Positions 5,537-7,126 of a stretch of 7,126 bases of DNA are shown here, in pieces. The translations under genes and the position numbers were made by a program. This stretch comes from Candidatus Woesearchaeota archaeon. GTDB lineage: Archaea > Nanobdellota > Nanobdellia > Woesearchaeales > UBA525. The notes beneath the pieces are model-generated. The model did not search any database. It was not told the origin of the DNA and worked only from the letters and a program-made list of their open reading frames with translations. The stretch's first letter is position 1; each line of letters starts with the position of its first letter. The DNA lies in assembly GCA_013331575.1 (NCBI GenBank), contig DUGD01000021.1:42274-49399 (forward strand), read 5' to 3'.

Positions 5537-5546
5537 CGCGCACCTC
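5529..5546 (-). promoter_or_regulatory. Gene 5/gene 4 junction: embedded ribosome-binding site and start
   Basis: GAGGTG (5541-5546), spacer CGCG, ATG (5534-5536), overlap ATGATTGA. All 18 bases are identical to the gene 4/3 and 6/5 junctions. Confidence 0.78.
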
Positions 5547-6323
5547 GTACCGCTTGTCTTCTAGGAGTTTTTTTGCGATGGCCACTCCGCGAGCGGGCCC
5601 AAAGTTGCCGATGTTGTCGTTGGCGCTCATGTAGAATCCATTGTCACTGACGCCAAGCACCAAGGTGCGTGTGCCGGTTACGATGTTGCGCGGCGTCCAT
5701 AGTGTTATGGGTGTTCTGTATTCGCCGAATGTTTCTTTTATTGTCGAGTATCGTTTCCCTAGTGTTGCGTGTAGGAAATTGTTCACTATGGGAGCGTTAT
5801 TACTGGAAAGATCGAGATCCACTTCTTCCGGTACTGGGGCGGTGCCTGTGTTTGTCGTCCAATTATGATACACTCTTGCGCTTCCGTTGCTGTAGTCCAG
5901 GAGAGTGCTTGTCAGAGGCCACCAGGGTTTTGGTTTGAATGTCTCATGCCATGATTGTTGTGCTTCACGAGACACTACTGTATCTTCATGCTGTGTCCGG
6001 TAGCATAGTTCAAGGATTACCTGCGCTGAAGGGATGAACCAGCCAAGCGGATTATCTGTGTCGTCCGTTTCATACTCTTGCCATCCGACGACACTCTCTC
6101 TCATGTCTTCGTCTACATTGCGCAATAATCCTTTGGACAGCACAAAACCGTCGATGACTCCTGGCGCGTATTCGATATCGCGATAGAGATAACCGATCGT
6201 CTTGTCGTCGCTCTCGAGAGTCGTGTCGATGACGCGTTGTATAGGCTTGAACAATTCATCAGGCATGACTATCTCTGACAGCTCCTGTGCCTTGTGTCCT
6301 GCTGGTCGGAAGTGCTCAATCAT
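5529..6323 (-). CDS. Array gene 5: A-type paralogue, 264 residues
   Basis: I place the start at ATG 6323 (MIEHFRPAGHKAQ), 4 nt after GAGGTG. The frame is open for another 76 codons upstream, but those overlap the coding end of gene 6 out of frame and are not family sequence. Landmarks: FKPIQRVIDTTLESDDKTIG, GYLYRDIEYAPGV, WFIPSAQVILELCYRTQ, VVSREAQQSWHET, PWW, TSTLLDYSNG, VYHNWTTNTGTAPVPEE, FLHATLGKRYS, TFGEYRTPITLWTP and TLVLGVSDNGF, ending GPARGVAIAKKLL and YEVRDD. The codons for residues ~102-126 are identical over 73 bp to those of gene 6. Confidence 0.92.
   Translation of the reverse strand: MIEHFRPAGHKAQELSEIVMPDELFKPIQRVIDTTLESDDKTIGYLYRDIEYAPGVIDGFVLSKGLLRNVDEDMRESVVGWQEYETDDTDNPLGWFIPSAQVILELCYRTQHEDTVVSREAQQSWHETFKPKPWWPLTSTLLDYSNGSARVYHNWTTNTGTAPVPEEVDLDLSSNNAPIVNNFLHATLGKRYSTIKETFGEYRTPITLWTPRNIVTGTRTLVLGVSDNGFYMSANDNIGNFGPARGVAIAKKLLEDKRYEVRDD
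5947..6019 (-). repeat. 73-bp tract identical to 6737-6809
   Basis: This stretch of gene 5 matches gene 6 base for base over 73 positions, at a distance of 790 bp (one array period). It codes the ELCYRTQHEDTVVSREAQ region. The flanking sequence of the two genes differs at many positions, including synonymous ones. Confidence 0.9.
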
Positions 6324-6333
6324 CGCGCACCTC
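6316..6333 (-). promoter_or_regulatory. Gene 6/gene 5 junction: embedded ribosome-binding site and start
   Basis: GAGGTG (6328-6333), spacer CGCG, ATG (6321-6323), overlap ATGATTGA. This site decides the gene 5 start against the longer open frame. Confidence 0.78.
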
Positions 6334-7113
6334 GTACCGCTTATCAGTGAGCAATTTTTTTGCGACAGCCACTCCGCGAGCCGGCCTAAGGTTGCTGATG
6401 TAGTCGTTGGCATCGATGACGAATCTACCACCGCTGCTGACGCCAAGCACCAAGACACGCTTAGCAGTATAGTTATTGCTTGGAGTCCACAGTTGCATTG
6501 ACGAGCAGTATTGTCCGAATACGTGTTGCATAGAATAAGAACGCTTACCAAGTATTGCGCGTAGGAAATTATTCACTACAGGAGTATTATCATCGGAAAG
6601 ATCAATATTGTTGTCTTCCGGAACAGGAATACTGCCGGCGCTAATCGACCAATTGTGGCGGACACGGGCTTGTCCGTTATTGTATGTTGTGATGGTGCTC
6701 GTTCGTAACCACCATGTTTTGGGGTTGAGTGTCTTGTGCCATGATTGTTGTGCTTCACGAGACACTACTGTATCTTCATGCTGTGTCCGGTAGCATAGTT
6801 CAAGGATTATCGGCGCCGGTGGGATGAACCATTTGATTGGGTTCTCTGTGTCGTTTCGTTCGTACTCCCGCCACTCAGTGATGTTTGTCCTTATTTCTCC
6901 GTTTGTACCGCACAAGAATCCTCTCGACAGCACTACATCACCAACAACGCCCGGTGTGTACTCAATACCCTGATAGAGATAACCGATCGTCTTGTCGTAT
7001 TGCCCAAGAGTCGTATCGATCACTCGTTGTATCGGCTTGAACGCTTCATCAGGCATGACTATCGCCGATAGCTCCTGCGCTTTGTGCCCTGCCGGTTTGA
7101 AGCGCTCAATCAT
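6316..7113 (-). CDS. Array gene 6: A-type paralogue, 265 residues
   Basis: Residues 1-16 are the invariant opening block (FKPAGHKAQ at 5-13). Residues 25-31 are FKPIQRV, and 40-52 DKTIGYLYQGIEY starts the first strand pair. Residues 58-67 are a GDVVLSRGFL strand, 95-111 run from WFIP to ELCYRTQ, and 118-128 are SREAQQSWHKT. A double Trp lies at 134-135, strands TSTITTYNNGQARVRHNW at 138-155, and an acidic loop PEDNNIDLSDDN at 165-176. The likely C-terminal unit is NNFLRAILGKRS (181-192), VFGQY (198-202), LWTP (208-211), RVLVLGVSS (219-227), RPARGVAVAKKLL (243-255) and YEVRDD (260-265). No transmembrane or catalytic motif that I recognise is present. Confidence 0.92.
   Translation of the reverse strand: MIERFKPAGHKAQELSAIVMPDEAFKPIQRVIDTTLGQYDKTIGYLYQGIEYTPGVVGDVVLSRGFLCGTNGEIRTNITEWREYERNDTENPIKWFIPPAPIILELCYRTQHEDTVVSREAQQSWHKTLNPKTWWLRTSTITTYNNGQARVRHNWSISAGSIPVPEDNNIDLSDDNTPVVNNFLRAILGKRSYSMQHVFGQYCSSMQLWTPSNNYTAKRVLVLGVSSGGRFVIDANDYISNLRPARGVAVAKKLLTDKRYEVRDD
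6737..6809 (-). repeat. 73-bp tract identical to 5947-6019
   Basis: Gene 6 partner of the identical tract, covering residues ~102-126. Identity begins and ends abruptly, as expected for a conversion tract rather than uniform conservation. Confidence 0.9.
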
Positions 7114-7123
7114 CGCGCACCTC
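7106..7123 (-). promoter_or_regulatory. Gene 7/gene 6 junction: embedded ribosome-binding site and start
   Basis: GAGGTG (7118-7123), spacer CGCG, ATG (7111-7113), overlap ATGATTGA with the end of gene 7. Confidence 0.78.
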
Positions 7124-7126
7124 GTA
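7106..7126 (-). CDS. Array gene 7: last six codons only
   Basis: The window's right edge reads, on the minus strand, the codons for YEVRDD followed by TGA. They are identical to the ends of genes 4, 5 and 6 and carry the same GAGGTG site and overlapping ATG for gene 6. The array therefore continues beyond the window. Confidence 0.85.
   Translation of the reverse strand, partial: YEVRDD

Larger units (their letters stand above)
2336..7126 (-). repeat. Head-to-tail array of at least seven paralogous genes
   Basis: Six complete genes and the last six codons of a seventh lie end to end with start-to-start distances of 790, 787, 799, 790 and 796 bp. All share the opening FKPAGHKAQ (R replaces the first K in some), FKPIQRV, GYL(Y/F), the central YR(S/T)Q, a TST strand, a conserved (L/V)GKR, V(R/Q)(L/V)W and RG...VRD. 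Genes 1 and 2 are alike, 3 and 4 alike, and 5 and 6 alike. The array continues beyond the right edge, so the true copy number and the operon promoter are outside the window. Confidence 0.95.

Noticed and set aside
2336..6370. A7 runs in the AKKLL codons of genes 1, 5 and 6 as programmed frameshift or slippage sites that would fuse neighbouring copies
   Set aside because: In gene 5 the frame leading to the next copy meets TAG just after the run, and the -1 frame stops within a few codons in genes 1 and 6. Genes 2, 3 and 4 lack the A7 run. No consistent product results.
6324..6551. A 76-codon N-terminal extension of array gene 5
   Set aside because: It overlaps the coding end of gene 6 in another frame, has no family similarity, and the embedded ribosome-binding site points to ATG 6323.
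2336..7126. CRISPR array or short tandem repeat
   Set aside because: The period is about 790 bp and each unit is a complete diverged gene; there are no short repeats with spacers.

Overview
This window is archaeal. The clearest evidence is a gene at 1857-2267 (minus strand) for translation initiation factor aIF2 beta, complete with its C-terminal four-cysteine zinc ribbon. Several genes are also preceded by TATA boxes (TTTATAAA type) placed where archaeal promoters belong. The lineage cannot be fixed from this piece alone. Every gene I can support reads on the minus strand, so transcription runs from the right edge to the left edge.

About two thirds of the window (2336-7126) is one head-to-tail array of paralogous genes. 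There are six complete copies of 264-271 residues and the last six codons of a seventh that enters from the right edge. The repeat period is about 787-799 bp. I do not recognise the family. It has no signal peptide or membrane segment. It opens with a near-invariant FKPAGHKAQ block, has a central Trp-rich region around an ELCYR motif, and ends in an ARG...YEVRD tail. The copies are clearly diverged (A-A-B-B-A-A subtypes, reading left to right), yet two neighbours share a 73-bp identical tract, which suggests local gene conversion. Each copy overlaps the next by exactly 8 nt. The ribosome-binding site for the next copy is written inside the codons of the preceding copy's conserved C-terminus, so the array looks like one polycistronic, translationally coupled operon.

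Left of the array is aIF2 beta, which probably starts 24 codons inside the longest reading frame and has its own TATA box for a leaderless mRNA. Next comes a roughly 360-bp gene-free region (1494-1856) carrying three nested inverted repeats and the hicB promoter. It is followed by a short HicB-type antitoxin (1290-1493), a four-helix membrane protein (784-1200), and the C-terminal half of a HicA toxin gene (633-782) with no start codon. The hicB and hicA pieces look like one toxin-antitoxin operon broken by the membrane-protein gene. At the left edge is an unrecognised 100-residue gene (248-550). Its frame stays open after a TAG stop to the edge of the window with convincing protein-like sequence, so it may be one gene interrupted by an amber codon, or two genes.

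The candidate for an undescribed system is the tandem array. One weakly supported structural idea is that its central part resembles the order of motifs in JAB/MPN domains with the metal ligands replaced. The function is unknown.
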